A DNA stretch of 64,000 nt from Tessaracoccus defluvii. GTDB lineage: Bacteria; Actinomycetota; Actinomycetes; Propionibacteriales; Propionibacteriaceae. This document shows positions 18,086 to 26,305 of the stretch, in pieces. Positions within the stretch are counted from its first letter, which is position 1. Every line of letters begins with the position of its first letter. The stretch is taken from positions 1,922,001 through 1,986,000 of the forward strand of contig NZ_CP060789.1 of assembly GCF_014489575.1 (NCBI RefSeq). The letters are read 5' to 3'. The position numbers and the translations under genes are program-made. The notes under the pieces are model-generated. The model was not told where the DNA came from, made no database searches, and worked only from the letters and a program-made list of their open reading frames with translations.

Positions 18086-18123
18086 CTGGCTAGGCTGGGG
18101 AGACCGGAACCTGGGAGGTGACC

Positions 18124-18687
18124 ATGGGCAGGGCGCTCGTCGTGGTGGATGTGCAAGTGGACTTCTGTGAGGGCGGTGCGCTCGGCGTCGAGGGAGGCAA
18201 TCGCGTCGCGGCCGACATCGCGGCGCTGCTGGCCGACCCGCACGGGTACGACGCCGTCGTGGCGACGAGGGACCACCACATCGATCCCGGCTCCCACTTC
18301 TCCGAGGAACCCGACTTCGTCGACAGCTGGCCGCCCCACTGCGTGGTGGGCACGCCTGGCCAGGAGCTTCACCCGGCGCTGCGCGATGTTCCCTTCGACG
18401 CCGTCTTCGACAAGGGCAGCTACGAGGCCGCCTACTCGGGTTTCGAGGGCACCATCGGCGGGCTGGCCGACGGCGAGCGGCTCGTCGACTGGCTGGCGCA
18501 CCATGGCGTCACGGATGTCGACGTGTGTGGCATCGCGACGGACTTCTGCGTCCGGGCGACAGCCCTCGACGCGGCGCGCGAGGGCTTCGCCACCCGGGTG
18601 CTGAGTTCGCTCACGGCTGCGGTGCACCGGGACTCCGTGTCCGCCGTCGCCAAGGAGCTGACGGCCGCGCGCGTCGACTGGTTCTGA
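18124..18687 (+). CDS. pncA: nicotinamidase/pyrazinamidase
   Basis: 187 residues, isochorismatase-like hydrolase fold. The catalytic triad is visible as Asp9 (VVVDVQVDF), Lys97 (FDKGSY) and Cys142 (GIATDFCVRAT). The metal site is Asp50, His52 and His58 (TRDHHIDPGSHF). It deamidates nicotinamide to nicotinate for NAD salvage, and enzymes of this family activate pyrazinamide. GGGAGG lies 6 bases before the ATG at 18124, making this start preferable to the GTG at 18118. Confidence 0.92.
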   Translation: MGRALVVVDVQVDFCEGGALGVEGGNRVAADIAALLADPHGYDAVVATRDHHIDPGSHFSEEPDFVDSWPPHCVVGTPGQELHPALRDVPFDAVFDKGSYEAAYSGFEGTIGGLADGERLVDWLAHHGVTDVDVCGIATDFCVRATALDAAREGFATRVLSSLTAAVHRDSVSAVAKELTAARVDWF

Positions 18688-18700
18688 CCTCGTCTGCGGA

Positions 18701-19150
18701 TCAGGACTTCATGGGGAGGATCCAGCGCGGCACACGCCGCACATAGGCTGCGTAGGCGCGTCCGAACCGGTCCAGCAGAGCCTCCTCCTCGCGGCGGATC
18801 TGCGGTGTCAGCCCCGCGACGAAGCCGACCACCGGCACCGCCGCGGCTGCGGAGCCGCGCCACAGGGCGTGCGCAACGAGCAGTCCGGCGAAGCCGAGGT
18901 AGATGGGGTTGCGGCTGAGACGGTTGGGCCCCGTGGTGACGAGCGCCGAGGCGGCGCCCGGGCGTGCCGGGTCGACGGTCGTCTCCGCCAGCGCGAACTG
19001 GGCGACGGTGCCTCCCATCAGCGTCAGGGAGACAGCCCCCACCACCGCGCCTGCGACCCGTGCAGCTGGGGGCGCTGTGTCGGCGCTGCCGGCGAGTTTG
19101 CGTTGGGCGAGGAGCGCGGCGGCGAAGATAACGGGCGGCGGGATGTGCAT
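18701..19150 (-). CDS. isoprenylcysteine carboxyl methyltransferase-like membrane protein
   Basis: 149 residues with four hydrophobic helices. The C-terminal half carries the RLSRNPIYLGF motif and EEEALLDRFGRAYAAYVRRVPRW, the SAM-binding region typical of the ICMT/phospholipid methyltransferase family. The bacterial substrate is unknown. It ends 13 bp from the convergent pncA stop and starts 12 bp downstream of the acetyltransferase stop on the same strand, so it may be co-transcribed with that gene. Confidence 0.7.
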   Translation of the reverse strand: MHIPPPVIFAAALLAQRKLAGSADTAPPAARVAGAVVGAVSLTLMGGTVAQFALAETTVDPARPGAASALVTTGPNRLSRNPIYLGFAGLLVAHALWRGSAAAAVPVVGFVAGLTPQIRREEEALLDRFGRAYAAYVRRVPRWILPMKS

Positions 19151-19162
19151 GGTGGCTCCTGA

Positions 19163-20284
19163 TCAGGCGGGGCGGGTCATGGTGGCCCGCGTGTTCTTGG
19201 CAGAGAAACCCAACCGTTCGTAGAGCCGGGTGGCTCCGGTCGGGCTGTCCGAGTCCACCTCGAGTCCGAGGACCCGCAGCCCCTCGACGTCGCGGACAAG
19301 TTCAATGGTGCGGGCCAGGGCCGCCCCGGCGACACCCCGTCCTCGGGCCCCGGCGACCGTCCCGACGAGATCCACATACGCCTCGTCGTCCATGTACTGC
19401 CCGACGAGCACGTAACTCACCAGGTCGCCGTCAGGGTTCCTTGCGATCGTGGAGTACCCCAGCCGCATGGGTCGGCCGGCGTAGAAGTCATGCCAGCGTT
19501 CCGCGGTCATGGGTGCCGAGCCCCAGTGGTCCGCGAAGGCACTGTTGTGGGCCAGGCGGACGTCCTCTTCGTCGGCCGCCCGTGGTGTCGCCAGGGTGAA
19601 TCCGTCCGGGACGACAGGGTGGGGCCGCGCCGCAGCTTCTGCGTCGAGTGGGAGTTGCAAGCCCAGCGGGGTCGTCAGGGTCTCTGCTCCAGGGACGGCG
19701 AAGCCTGTAGCTCCCTCCGGCATGCTCCCGAGGGGGAATTGGGTCGGTGGTGTCGTCAGGGTGTGCGCTCCAGAGTCCGCTGCGGCGGGAGCTCCCGCCT
19801 GCACGCTGCGGAGCGGGAGCTCCATGAGAATGAACCAGCGGGCGATGCGATACCCGCGGGCGGTCAACATGCGGCTCGCTGAGGAACCCGCCAGGCCGGC
19901 CTCGACCCGAAACTCTGCGGGGACCCCCGGCATTCGCTGGGCGCTGAGGACGCAGGCCCGCTGCTCCATGGCGTCCATGAGCCGGCTGCCGACGCCGCGT
20001 CCTCGCCATTCAGGATGCACTCCCCCGTCGAGCTGGCAGCGGACCGTTCCGTCGGCCTGCGTCGTGAACCCGACCCGCAGCTGTCCGTAGGCCACGAGTT
20101 GCTCATCCGCCCAGACGGCCCAGGTGTCTGTGGACTGTTCCAGCCCGGTCTCGCCGAGCTCTTCGGCCAGGTCCTCGGGTTCATAGAACTCCCCGCTGCC
20201 GTCGGCCGTCGCGAGGGTGTTGATGAGCGCGGACCATGCCCCGACGCTTTCGCCGTCGAGGTACGACCACCGCAGTTCAGTCAT
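19163..20284 (-). CDS. tandem-GNAT acetyltransferase
   Basis: About 373 residues with two GNAT-like halves. The first half has the acetyl-CoA motif HPEWRGRGVGSRLMDAME; the second has VAGARGRGVAGAALARTIEL and ends LYERLGFSAKNTRATMTRP. Double-GNAT proteins of this size are common in actinobacteria, and substrates are unknown. Starts at 20284 (MTELRW) or 20296 (MITR) are both possible. Its 5' region, including the start codon context, is the part duplicated 9.4 kb away, and a 19-bp tandem array sits immediately upstream, where its promoter should be. Confidence 0.75.
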   Translation of the reverse strand: MTELRWSYLDGESVGAWSALINTLATADGSGEFYEPEDLAEELGETGLEQSTDTWAVWADEQLVAYGQLRVGFTTQADGTVRCQLDGGVHPEWRGRGVGSRLMDAMEQRACVLSAQRMPGVPAEFRVEAGLAGSSASRMLTARGYRIARWFILMELPLRSVQAGAPAAADSGAHTLTTPPTQFPLGSMPEGATGFAVPGAETLTTPLGLQLPLDAEAAARPHPVVPDGFTLATPRAADEEDVRLAHNSAFADHWGSAPMTAERWHDFYAGRPMRLGYSTIARNPDGDLVSYVLVGQYMDDEAYVDLVGTVAGARGRGVAGAALARTIELVRDVEGLRVLGLEVDSDSPTGATRLYERLGFSAKNTRATMTRPA

Positions 20285-20316
20285 ACGGGTGATCATGTCA
20301 CCGCACAGGCCCCGCC

Positions 20317-20471
20317 GGACCCACGTGCCCGGACCCACCTGACGTGCCCGGACTCACCTGACGTGCCCGGACCCACCTGACGTGCCCGGACCCACCTGAC
20401 GATCCCGGACCCACGTGCCCAGACTCACCTGACGTCCCCGGACTCACCTGATGTGCCCGACTCACGTGCCC
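20317..20471. repeat. 19-bp tandem repeat array, left copy
   Basis: About seven imperfect copies of ACGTGCCCGGACYCACCTG, with some units lacking the second half. It is not CRISPR-like because there are no spacers. It occupies the upstream region of the tandem-GNAT gene. No gene is present in 20285-20593. Confidence 0.8.
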
Positions 20472-20515
20472 CGGGCGCGCCGACCATCCCGCGACGCGCA
20501 GGCGCAGGCGAGGAC

Positions 20516-20593
20516 GTGCACGAATCTGACTCTGGCGTGCATTCGTCTGGCTCTGGCGGCGGCTACGGCGCATACGCCACAGCCGCCGCCTGA
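20516..20593. repeat. palindromic element, truncated copy
   Basis: Left terminal GTGCACGAATCT and the following 66 bp match the complete 93-bp copies near 30 kb. The right terminal repeat is missing because the IS end at 20594 replaces it. Confidence 0.7.
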
Positions 20594-21021
20594 CCTGACT
20601 TCCACAACACCCTCCGTGGGACGCCGCGGCGGCGAACAGATGCCCAAGTCAAGAGAGATTCCCGTTGAGAACCGGGGCACTAAATCGCAGGGCAGAGTGG
20701 GGCAGAGCGTGCTCAGCAAGGTAGGTGGGTGGACCTCTCCGACGCTCTTGGCGCCGCGGCGGCGCCCCATGAGCCAGGTGTCTCTCCCCCTGTCGGTCGG
20801 TACGCCTGACCTTCAGAGGGCCCTCTCAGCCCCGAAGTGGCCCTGCGGACAACCGTCCGTCCGCCGAGGCACGGAACCGGAGCCAGCGGCAGGGCTCCAC
20901 CAGCGGCGCAGTGGTCGACGGAAGGCCTATGCTGCTCGTCCTGATCCAGGTGCGAGCTGCCCTGGCTCATTTGGGGCTCCTTGGCGGGGCACTAAATCTG
21001 GGCCCAGTTGTGGAAGTCAGG
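20594..21021. mobile_element. internally deleted IS1634-type element (428 bp)
   Basis: CCTGACTTCCACAAC at 20594-20608 and its exact reverse complement at 21007-21021 form 15-bp terminal inverted repeats. GGGGCACTAAATC, found at each IS1634-type right end in this window, lies at 20986-20998 and a related copy at about 20677-20689. No transposase frame remains. The element truncates the 5' part of the transporter gene that follows. No clear target duplication is seen, so rearrangement rather than simple insertion is likely. Confidence 0.65.
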
Positions 21022-21574
21022 CCAGGTGGTGGCCCGTCCGGCGGCCCGCCGGTCCGGCCTGGCTCACCTCCTGCTCGAGCGCCCGTGGAGCCCCTACGCC
21101 TCGGCCATCCTCGTCGGCGTCATCGCCGCGGCTGCCTACCCGCTCTCGAACGCCACCGGCCGCAACTCCGGTCTCGGCATTACCACCCCGTCGGCCAACA
21201 TCGTCAACTTCCTGGCCACCGGAGACGCGTCCCGCATCGACTGGGGCGTGCTGTTCGTCCTCGGCCTCATCCCCGGCTCCTACATCGCGGCCAAGCTCGC
21301 GGGCGAGTTCCGGCTCCGCGCTCCCGACGCGCCGACCGCCATCCGGGCCATCGCGGGCGGCTCCCTCATGGGCGTCGGTGCCGCGATCGCAGGTGGCTGC
21401 ACCATCGGCAACGCCCTGGTGCAGACCGCTCTGTTCAGCTACCAGGGCTGGACCGCGTTCCTGTTCACCTTCCTCGGCGTCGGCTTCGCCGCCCGCTTCT
21501 TCGTCCAGACCCATCGCCGCGCTGGGGCGCAGGCCGTCCCCGTGGCCCCCAGCGACCTTGTCCGCGCCAACTGA
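21022..21574 (+). pseudogene. YeeE/YedE (TsuA-like) thiosulfate/sulfur transporter, N-terminus lost
   Basis: The remaining ~184 residues correspond to the C-terminal half of a YeeE/YedE-family transporter. LMGVGAAIAGGCTIGNALV contains the conserved Cys motif that handles the sulfur ligand, and helices lie at about 30-50, 75-95, 110-140 and 145-170 of the frame. The first half and its start are replaced by the IS end at 21021. YeeE-TusA pairs import thiosulfate and pass the sulfur to TusA, and tusA follows 24 bp downstream. The fragment may be translated from a chance start but is unlikely to be functional. Confidence 0.7.
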
Positions 21575-21598
21575 TCCGACTCATCCCAAGGACACGCC

Positions 21599-21922
21599 AT
21601 GAGCATCTTCTCCCGTTTCACCAAGCCCCTCATCGCCCAGCCCGCCGCGGCCCCGGGAGGGTCCGTCACCGTCGAGGATCGTCCGGACGGCTCCGGCCGT
21701 CAGTACCGCCTCGACACGATCGGTCAGGTCTGCCCCTTCCCGCTCGTCGAGGCCAAGCAGGCGATCAAGGGCCTCGACGTCGGCGATGAGCTGATCATCG
21801 ACTTCGACTGCACCCAGGGAACGGACTCCATTCCGCACTGGGCCGCTGCCGCGGGCTATCCCGTGACCAACTTCGAGCAGGTCGGCGACGCAACGTGGAC
21901 CATCACTGTGCAGAAGGCCTGA
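21599..21922 (+). CDS. TusA/SirA-family sulfur carrier protein
   Basis: 107 residues. DTIGQVCPFPLVEAKQAI contains the Cys-Pro-x-Pro motif (Cys45) that carries persulfide in TusA. The fold continues through the conserved GDELIIDFDCTQGTDSIP. The ~35-residue N-terminal extension is typical of TsuB-like partners of YeeE/TsuA transporters. Ribosome site AAGGACACGCC precedes the ATG. Its transporter partner is truncated, and the last ~60 bp of this gene are duplicated near 23.7 kb. Confidence 0.85.
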   Translation: MSIFSRFTKPLIAQPAAAPGGSVTVEDRPDGSGRQYRLDTIGQVCPFPLVEAKQAIKGLDVGDELIIDFDCTQGTDSIPHWAAAAGYPVTNFEQVGDATWTITVQKA

Positions 21923-22026
21923 TCTCGGAAACCCCTCACCAGAATCGCGCAGGGCGCCCCGACCCATCAGGGTCGGGGGCGTTGATTCGTGCCAGCGCCG
22001 CGAGCCGCTCCAACTGCTTGAGCCGT
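21862..22026. repeat. diverged direct repeat, copy 1 (tusA 3' end + terminator + gene tail)
   Basis: From the codons for VTNFEQVGDATWTIT of tusA, through the hairpin at 21955-21981, to a fragment encoding the LKQLERLAALA tail of the 264-aa gene on the other strand. The same order is found at 23722-23863. Confidence 0.7.
21955..21981. terminator. bidirectional hairpin after tusA
   Basis: CGCCCCGACCC and GGGTCGGGGGCG pair around the loop ATCA with one bulged G. It lies 32 bp after the tusA stop. A more degenerate copy with G-U pairs lies at 23792-23818. No long T tract follows. Confidence 0.55.
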
Positions 22027-22055
22027 CTCACCGCTGAGCGAGAGCATTCGTCGAA

Positions 22056-22441
22056 CTACGCGGGCTGCTTCGTCGATCGCGTGGAAAGTGCTTGTGCGAT
22101 CAGCCAGGCGAATCCCACGATGGTCAGCAACCCAAGGGGCACGAAAAGTAGCATTCCAACTGCCCCTCCCACGACCAACAGCATCGGACCGACGACCCTT
22201 GCCTGGTCGTGTCGTCCTCGAGCGTGGGCAGACGTGACGAACACCGCAGCCAGCAGCAGGAGTCCCGAAAGCCCGGCGAGAGCCCACGGCCCCACAGCCA
22301 GGATGCGGGCAAGACTCCCAGCGCCCCCCCTGATTCCGATGCCGCGTCGGCAGCGTAACCCGCCGTCACACCAAGGATCAGGGCTCCGAGCCCGGCTACT
22401 CCAGTGGCTACCCACAGAACGACGATTTTTTCTCTAGTCAT
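22056..22441 (-). CDS. small membrane protein, frameshifted
   Basis: The N-terminus MTREKIVVLWVATGVAGLG (from 22441) is in one frame. The region SLARILAVGPWALAGLSG to the end is in another. One additional base in the seven-C run at 22324-22330 unites them into about 128 residues with three or four hydrophobic helices (8-30, about 50-70 and 80-115). I recognise no family. The start lies 12 bp after the stop of the secreted DUF2599-like gene, so the two probably form an operon, and a partner role such as export or immunity is possible but unproven. Confidence 0.5.
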
Positions 22442-22453
22442 TTGCTCATCTCC

Positions 22454-23422
22454 TTAATTGCACAACGCAGCCATGAAACCCCAATATCCCTTGTCGCTGC
22501 GCCAATTCTCCAGGTTCCACGAGGACTTGAAGGTTGTCACCGGGCGAGTGTCGTAATGGCAGTAGAACTGATTCCTCAGTGACGAGTTGTCCCAAACGCC
22601 CTTGCTTCGGGCTTCACTCCAGGCCGACCAGCGAGCCGCCGCTCCTGCCCCTCCGCGGCCCCACCACGTTGGATACACGTAGAAGCGACTGCCTCCATTG
22701 ACAGAGTCGTACTTCCGCGTCACGCTGCTAATGAGCGCGATGCCGAGCCACGGATCCGTCGTCACTGGATACGCCGTGGAATCACCAGTGATGACATGTT
22801 GCGTCACCTTGGCACCTTCAAGGCTGAAATACGTCTTGACGTCAGCACCAGTAGCATCCACCGCCCAGGGGGTCGCCAGGCCGCCCAGCAACGAATCGTC
22901 CGCTCCGAAAACGAGAACGGTGCCATTCTCCGACAATTCGACCCGAGCCTCTGCGGGGACGCCAAGATGGTACTCAAGGTCGTGGTCAGCTTCCGGCCCG
23001 CCAAGGACTGTCTGAAGCTGCACTGAGCCGTCGTCCAGGGCCTCTACCACGACGCCCTCGGTTCGTCCGTCAGCTGACTCGAATACCACAGTTCCATCAT
23101 CCGTCGGAACGCCTTCACTAAATGCAGCATTCTTGGGCAAGGAGATGGAAATACCCGCGTCCTGGTCCGATACGGAAACCGCTGTCAGGGGGTCCACTGG
23201 CACCTCAACCTGGGCTACGTCTCCTTCGGCAACGAACGCCTCGGAACCCAGGGATTGCGCTTCCACGAGGATCATCTCGGTACCGTGATCGGGCTCAACA
23301 GCCTCCACCAGTACCGCAAGGTCGTCCGGCCCCGCCCCCTCGTCGGCCTCAACCGCAGGCGATACTCCTACCAGGATCGCCACGCCTACGCTGAGAGCCG
23401 CCAGTCTCATCATTCTTGACAT
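22454..23422 (-). CDS. secreted protein with C-terminal DUF2599-like domain
   Basis: 322 residues from the ATG at 23422. Residues 1-26 form a signal peptide (MMRLAALSVGVAILVGVSPAV, cleavage near AVEA). The middle is acidic and Val-rich, probably beta. The last ~90 residues, with SVTRKYDSVNGGSRFYVYPT, WSAWSEARSKG and KSSWNLENWRSDKGYW, resemble DUF2599, a domain of unknown function seen in actinobacterial exported proteins. Two cysteines (FYCHYD and ALCN) could form a disulfide. It lies in a cassette flanked by diverged direct repeats and is paired with a small membrane protein gene. Confidence 0.65.
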   Translation of the reverse strand: MSRMMRLAALSVGVAILVGVSPAVEADEGAGPDDLAVLVEAVEPDHGTEMILVEAQSLGSEAFVAEGDVAQVEVPVDPLTAVSVSDQDAGISISLPKNAAFSEGVPTDDGTVVFESADGRTEGVVVEALDDGSVQLQTVLGGPEADHDLEYHLGVPAEARVELSENGTVLVFGADDSLLGGLATPWAVDATGADVKTYFSLEGAKVTQHVITGDSTAYPVTTDPWLGIALISSVTRKYDSVNGGSRFYVYPTWWGRGGAGAAARWSAWSEARSKGVWDNSSLRNQFYCHYDTRPVTTFKSSWNLENWRSDKGYWGFMAALCN

Positions 23423-23823
23423 AGTTCTCCAAAACACAATCTCGAACCGCCTCCGGTCCACTTGAGGACAAGGTGTACCAGGCGGAGCGTTCAGTGTCCA
23501 GAACTGTCGCAGGGTGGAAGTCAAGAGTTGATGCGAAAGTCCCCCTTGGTCGATTGGACGTTCCGGCCCGGTCCGCCATCGAGTGTCGGGCCATGGTGCG
23601 AACCGGTGGACCGCTCTCAGAGGCTGCGACTCGGCGGCTGGTTGCAGGGCCGAGGTCCTCGGAAGAGGGGAGTTCTAACCAGCACCGCTCATCTCGGAGA
23701 CAGCGACGTGTCCCACGACCCCGTCACCAACGTCGAGCAGGTCGACGCAACGTGGACCATCACGGTTCTAAGGGCCTGGACTCGCGCGATGCGCCCCGAT
23801 CCGTCAGGGTTGGGGGCGTTGAT
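23423..23823. other. intergenic scar between the DUF2599-like gene and the 264-aa gene
   Basis: No intact gene. It contains upstream sequence of the secreted-protein gene (to about 23600), then a decayed copy of the tusA 3' end (VTNVEQVDATWTIT, one codon shorter than the original) and the degenerate hairpin at 23792-23818. Confidence 0.6.
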
Positions 23824-23863
23824 TCACGCCAGCGCCGCGAGCCGCTGCTCCAACTGCTTGAGC
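23722..23863. repeat. diverged direct repeat, copy 2
   Basis: Same order as 21862-22026: tusA tail, hairpin, then the 3' end of the 264-aa gene, which is intact here. The region between tusA tail and hairpin is about 20 bp shorter than in copy 1. Confidence 0.7.
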
Positions 23864-24618
23864 CAACGCTGCTGAAAGGCATTTGCCCGATCCGGCAGGA
23901 GCCTGGCCGTTTCCAGGCGGCTGACGGTTTCCGTGTGATCCCACACCCCGGACTCGACGAGGTGGCAGACCAGGTCCTGGACCTGTCCACCGCTCTGATG
24001 GTCGAGTGCGGCAGCCCCCAGGCCTGGCTTGACGGCCGCCTGGAACAGCAGCGGGAGCGTCACGACGTAGAGAGCGGGACACGACTGGGGCGTGGGCACC
24101 GTCCAGTCCTGCGGCTCGCCCGCCTCCGGGGGCGACAGCGGATGCACGATGCGGGTGGCGAACTCCAGCCAAAGGTTGACTGCTCCGTCGTGCACGGGCG
24201 CGGGAATCAGACCCCGGCCCACCCACTCGAACATGACCGGGTAATGACCGTTACGGTCCCAGTTCCTGGGGTTCCGCTGGTAAAGGGAGGCCCAGCCCTC
24301 GACTATCGAGGCGAGCTCTCCCTGGAAGATCTCGGGCAGGGTGGATGCCGCGCGTCGTGATACCGATGAGACACCGGCAGCTTTTGAGGCAGGCAACGAC
24401 GCGAGGTGAGCGACCGTCACCGCATCCCAGTGCCCTTCGCTGAGCTCGCCCTCCCAGTACGCGGAGGACTCTCCGGCGGGCGCACTGGCCATCTCTCGGC
24501 GGAGTCGGCCGACGGCGGTGGCCGTCGCCCTGTCAATCTTTGGCTCAGCGGGCAAGACCTGACGTGTCTGCTCGAAGTCCCCTCTGACGATCAGCTCCAG
24601 GAGAGCAGGCCTACTCAT
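23824..24618 (-). CDS. hypothetical protein (264 aa)
   Basis: I do not recognise the family. The protein looks soluble and helical, with a Trp-rich stretch (SSAYWEGELSEGHWDAV and EGWASLYQRNPRNWDRNGHYP) and a C-terminal coiled segment RLETARLLPD...QQRWLKQLEQRLAALA. There is no signal peptide or metal motif. The stop is inside the degenerate repeat, and a second copy of its final ~15 codons is found beside tusA, which suggests that tusA and this gene were once convergent neighbours. Downstream of a histidine kinase remnant on the same strand. Confidence 0.5.
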   Translation of the reverse strand: MSRPALLELIVRGDFEQTRQVLPAEPKIDRATATAVGRLRREMASAPAGESSAYWEGELSEGHWDAVTVAHLASLPASKAAGVSSVSRRAASTLPEIFQGELASIVEGWASLYQRNPRNWDRNGHYPVMFEWVGRGLIPAPVHDGAVNLWLEFATRIVHPLSPPEAGEPQDWTVPTPQSCPALYVVTLPLLFQAAVKPGLGAAALDHQSGGQVQDLVCHLVESGVWDHTETVSRLETARLLPDRANAFQQRWLKQLEQRLAALA

Positions 24619-24644
24619 GGGGGCAATAGTGGCTCACGCGGAGG

Positions 24645-24885
24645 TCACGGGCGCCCAGCCAACGGCAAGGTAATCCGGAATCGCGTGTCGCCGGGAGCCG
24701 AGTGGACCGACGCCGTGCCGCCGAACCCCTCGATGACTGCCTTGACGATCGCCAGCCCCAGGCCGGTCGAGTGGGCCGCGGAGTGTGCCCGGGAGTCGTC
24801 GGCACGCGCGAACCGTTCGAACACGTGGGGGAGGATCTCAGGAGGGATGCCCGCGCCGTCGTCGGCCACTTCGACGGTGGCCGTC
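24645..24885 (-). pseudogene. sensor histidine kinase, only the C-terminal ATPase end remains
   Basis: About 80 residues: ATVEVADDGAGIPPEIL (G1/N-box region), HVFERFARADDSR (F box) and STGLGLAIVKAVIEGFGG (G2) ending in FRITLPLAG. These are the HATPase_c motifs of a two-component sensor kinase. The sensor and dimerisation domains are missing: upstream of about 24885 the sequence becomes an IS256-type transposase fragment in another frame. It is non-functional as it stands. No cognate response regulator is nearby. Confidence 0.75.
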
Positions 24886-25163
24886 GCCCTTGTCGTAGCC
24901 GAGGTGGTCGGCGAGTTCGGCCTGGAGGCCTCGCTCGAGGCCGGCCTTGATCAGTTGCTGGATCAGCCCGTCACGGCCCTCCAGCTGGACGTCGCCGGCG
25001 TCGATACGGGCATACAAGTCATCCAGAGCCCCGGAGGCCTCCAACGCGGCCACGCCGTCGCGCTGCGCACGTCGCCGGTCTTCACGGTCGAGTTTGTCTA
25101 TCACGGTCATCATTCTGCTTTCGTGTCAGGAGCAACCCCTTACACAAACCATCTGACACCCTC
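24886..25163 (-). mobile_element. IS256-family fragment, left end
   Basis: The terminal sequence GAGGGTGTCAGATGGTTTG (minus strand, ending near 25163) precedes a frame starting at 25113 whose ~75 residues (TVIDKLDREDRRRAQRDGV... and GLERGLQAELADHLGYDKGD) match the N-terminus of IS256/Mutator transposases. The catalytic part and right end are absent. The junction to the histidine kinase remnant is at about 24880-24886. Confidence 0.65.
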
Positions 25164-25166
25164 AGC

Positions 25167-26305
25167 CACCCAGCTACCGCACTATCGAGCGTCGGCTACC
25201 GGTCTATGCCAAGGACCCGTGGCGACGCCAGCTCGCGGCCGGGTTCGCCGGTCATGTGGGGCTGGGGCCGGCGACGCTGGTGCTCTACGACGTGACCACC
25301 CTGTATTTCGAAACTGACGAGGGTGACGGGTTCCGCGAGTCGGGGTTCTCGAAGGAACGCCGCCTGGAGCCGCAGATCACCGTCGGCCTCCTGGCAGACA
25401 TGCGCGGGTTCCCGCTGATGATCCACGCGTTCGAGGGAAACAAGGCCGAGACGACCACGATGATCCCGGTCCTGCACCAGTTCATGGTCGCCCACCGCAT
25501 CCCTGAGGTCACCGTCGTCGCGGACGCCGGGATGCTGTCAGATGGCAATCTGAAGGCGCTGGCCGGGGCCGGGCTACGGTTCATCGTCGGGCAACCAATC
25601 CCGAAGGTGTTCTACCAACTCGAAGAGTGGATGAAGACCCATCCCGGGCAGGCCCCTGAGGATCAGATGATCCTCACCCAGCCCTGGGCCCGAGGCCCAT
25701 CAGGGGCCCAGCAGATCGAGACGATCTACTACCAGTACCGCGCCGACCGGGCCCGCCGTAGTCTCCGCGGGATCGATGAACAGGTCCGCAAGGCCGCTGA
25801 CGCGGTCGCCGGGAAGACAGCAGTCAAACGTAACCGGTTCGTCCGCCTCGAAGGCGGCTCGAAATCAGTCAACCGCGAACTGGAGGCCAAGACCCGCACC
25901 CTGGCCGGCTGGAAGGCCTACATCACCAACCTCGAGCACCCGACACCGGAGTACGTGATCGGCGCCTACCACCAGCTCTGGCAGATCGAGAAGTCGTTCC
26001 GGATGTCCAAGAGTGACCTTCGGGCTCGCCCGATCTTCCAGCACAAGCGCGACTCCATCGAAGCCCACCTGACCATCGTGTTCGCCGCGCTGGCGGTGGT
26101 GCGCTGGCTCGAGGCCACCACTGGGGTCAGCATCAAGCAACTGGTCAAGACCCTACGCCGCTACCGCACCATCGACATCCAAGCAGGCGACCAGATCGTC
26201 ACCGCCGAAGACCCCCTGCCCCCCGAAGTCACCGCACTACTCGACCGCATCCACCAAAGACAATGAGAGCTCACCAGGGGTCGGCACTAAATGGCCTAAG
26301 TCAGG
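25167..26305 (+). mobile_element. IS1634-family element, 5' truncated
   Basis: Contains the transposase remnant at 25172-26266 and a shortened right end (GGCACTAAATGGCCTAAGTCAGG, about 26283-26305). The left end is missing and abuts the IS256 terminus. A second IS1634-type remnant continues immediately to the right. Confidence 0.65.
25172..26266 (+). pseudogene. IS1634 (IS4-like) transposase, N-terminus lost
   Basis: In frame from YRTIERRLPVYAK through LVLYDVTTLYFETDEGDGF (first catalytic Asp), VTVVADAGMLSDGN (second Asp) and YHQLWQIEKSFRMSKSDL (the YREK-like motif with catalytic Glu), to the stop at 26266. About 360 residues remain, and roughly the first third of a normal ~500-residue enzyme is missing. 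DDE catalytic residues are retained, but without the N-terminal DNA-binding region it is presumably inactive. Confidence 0.75.

Larger units (their letters stand above)
20281..20593. repeat. long direct repeat, left copy
   Basis: Begins at TCATACGGGTGATCATG and runs through the tandem array into a palindromic element. The same order of sequence reappears from 29725, with fewer array units. The right-hand boundary is exactly where an IS end begins. Confidence 0.8.

Noticed and set aside
20317..20471. CRISPR array
   Set aside because: Units of 19 bp are directly adjacent with no spacers, and no cas genes are nearby.
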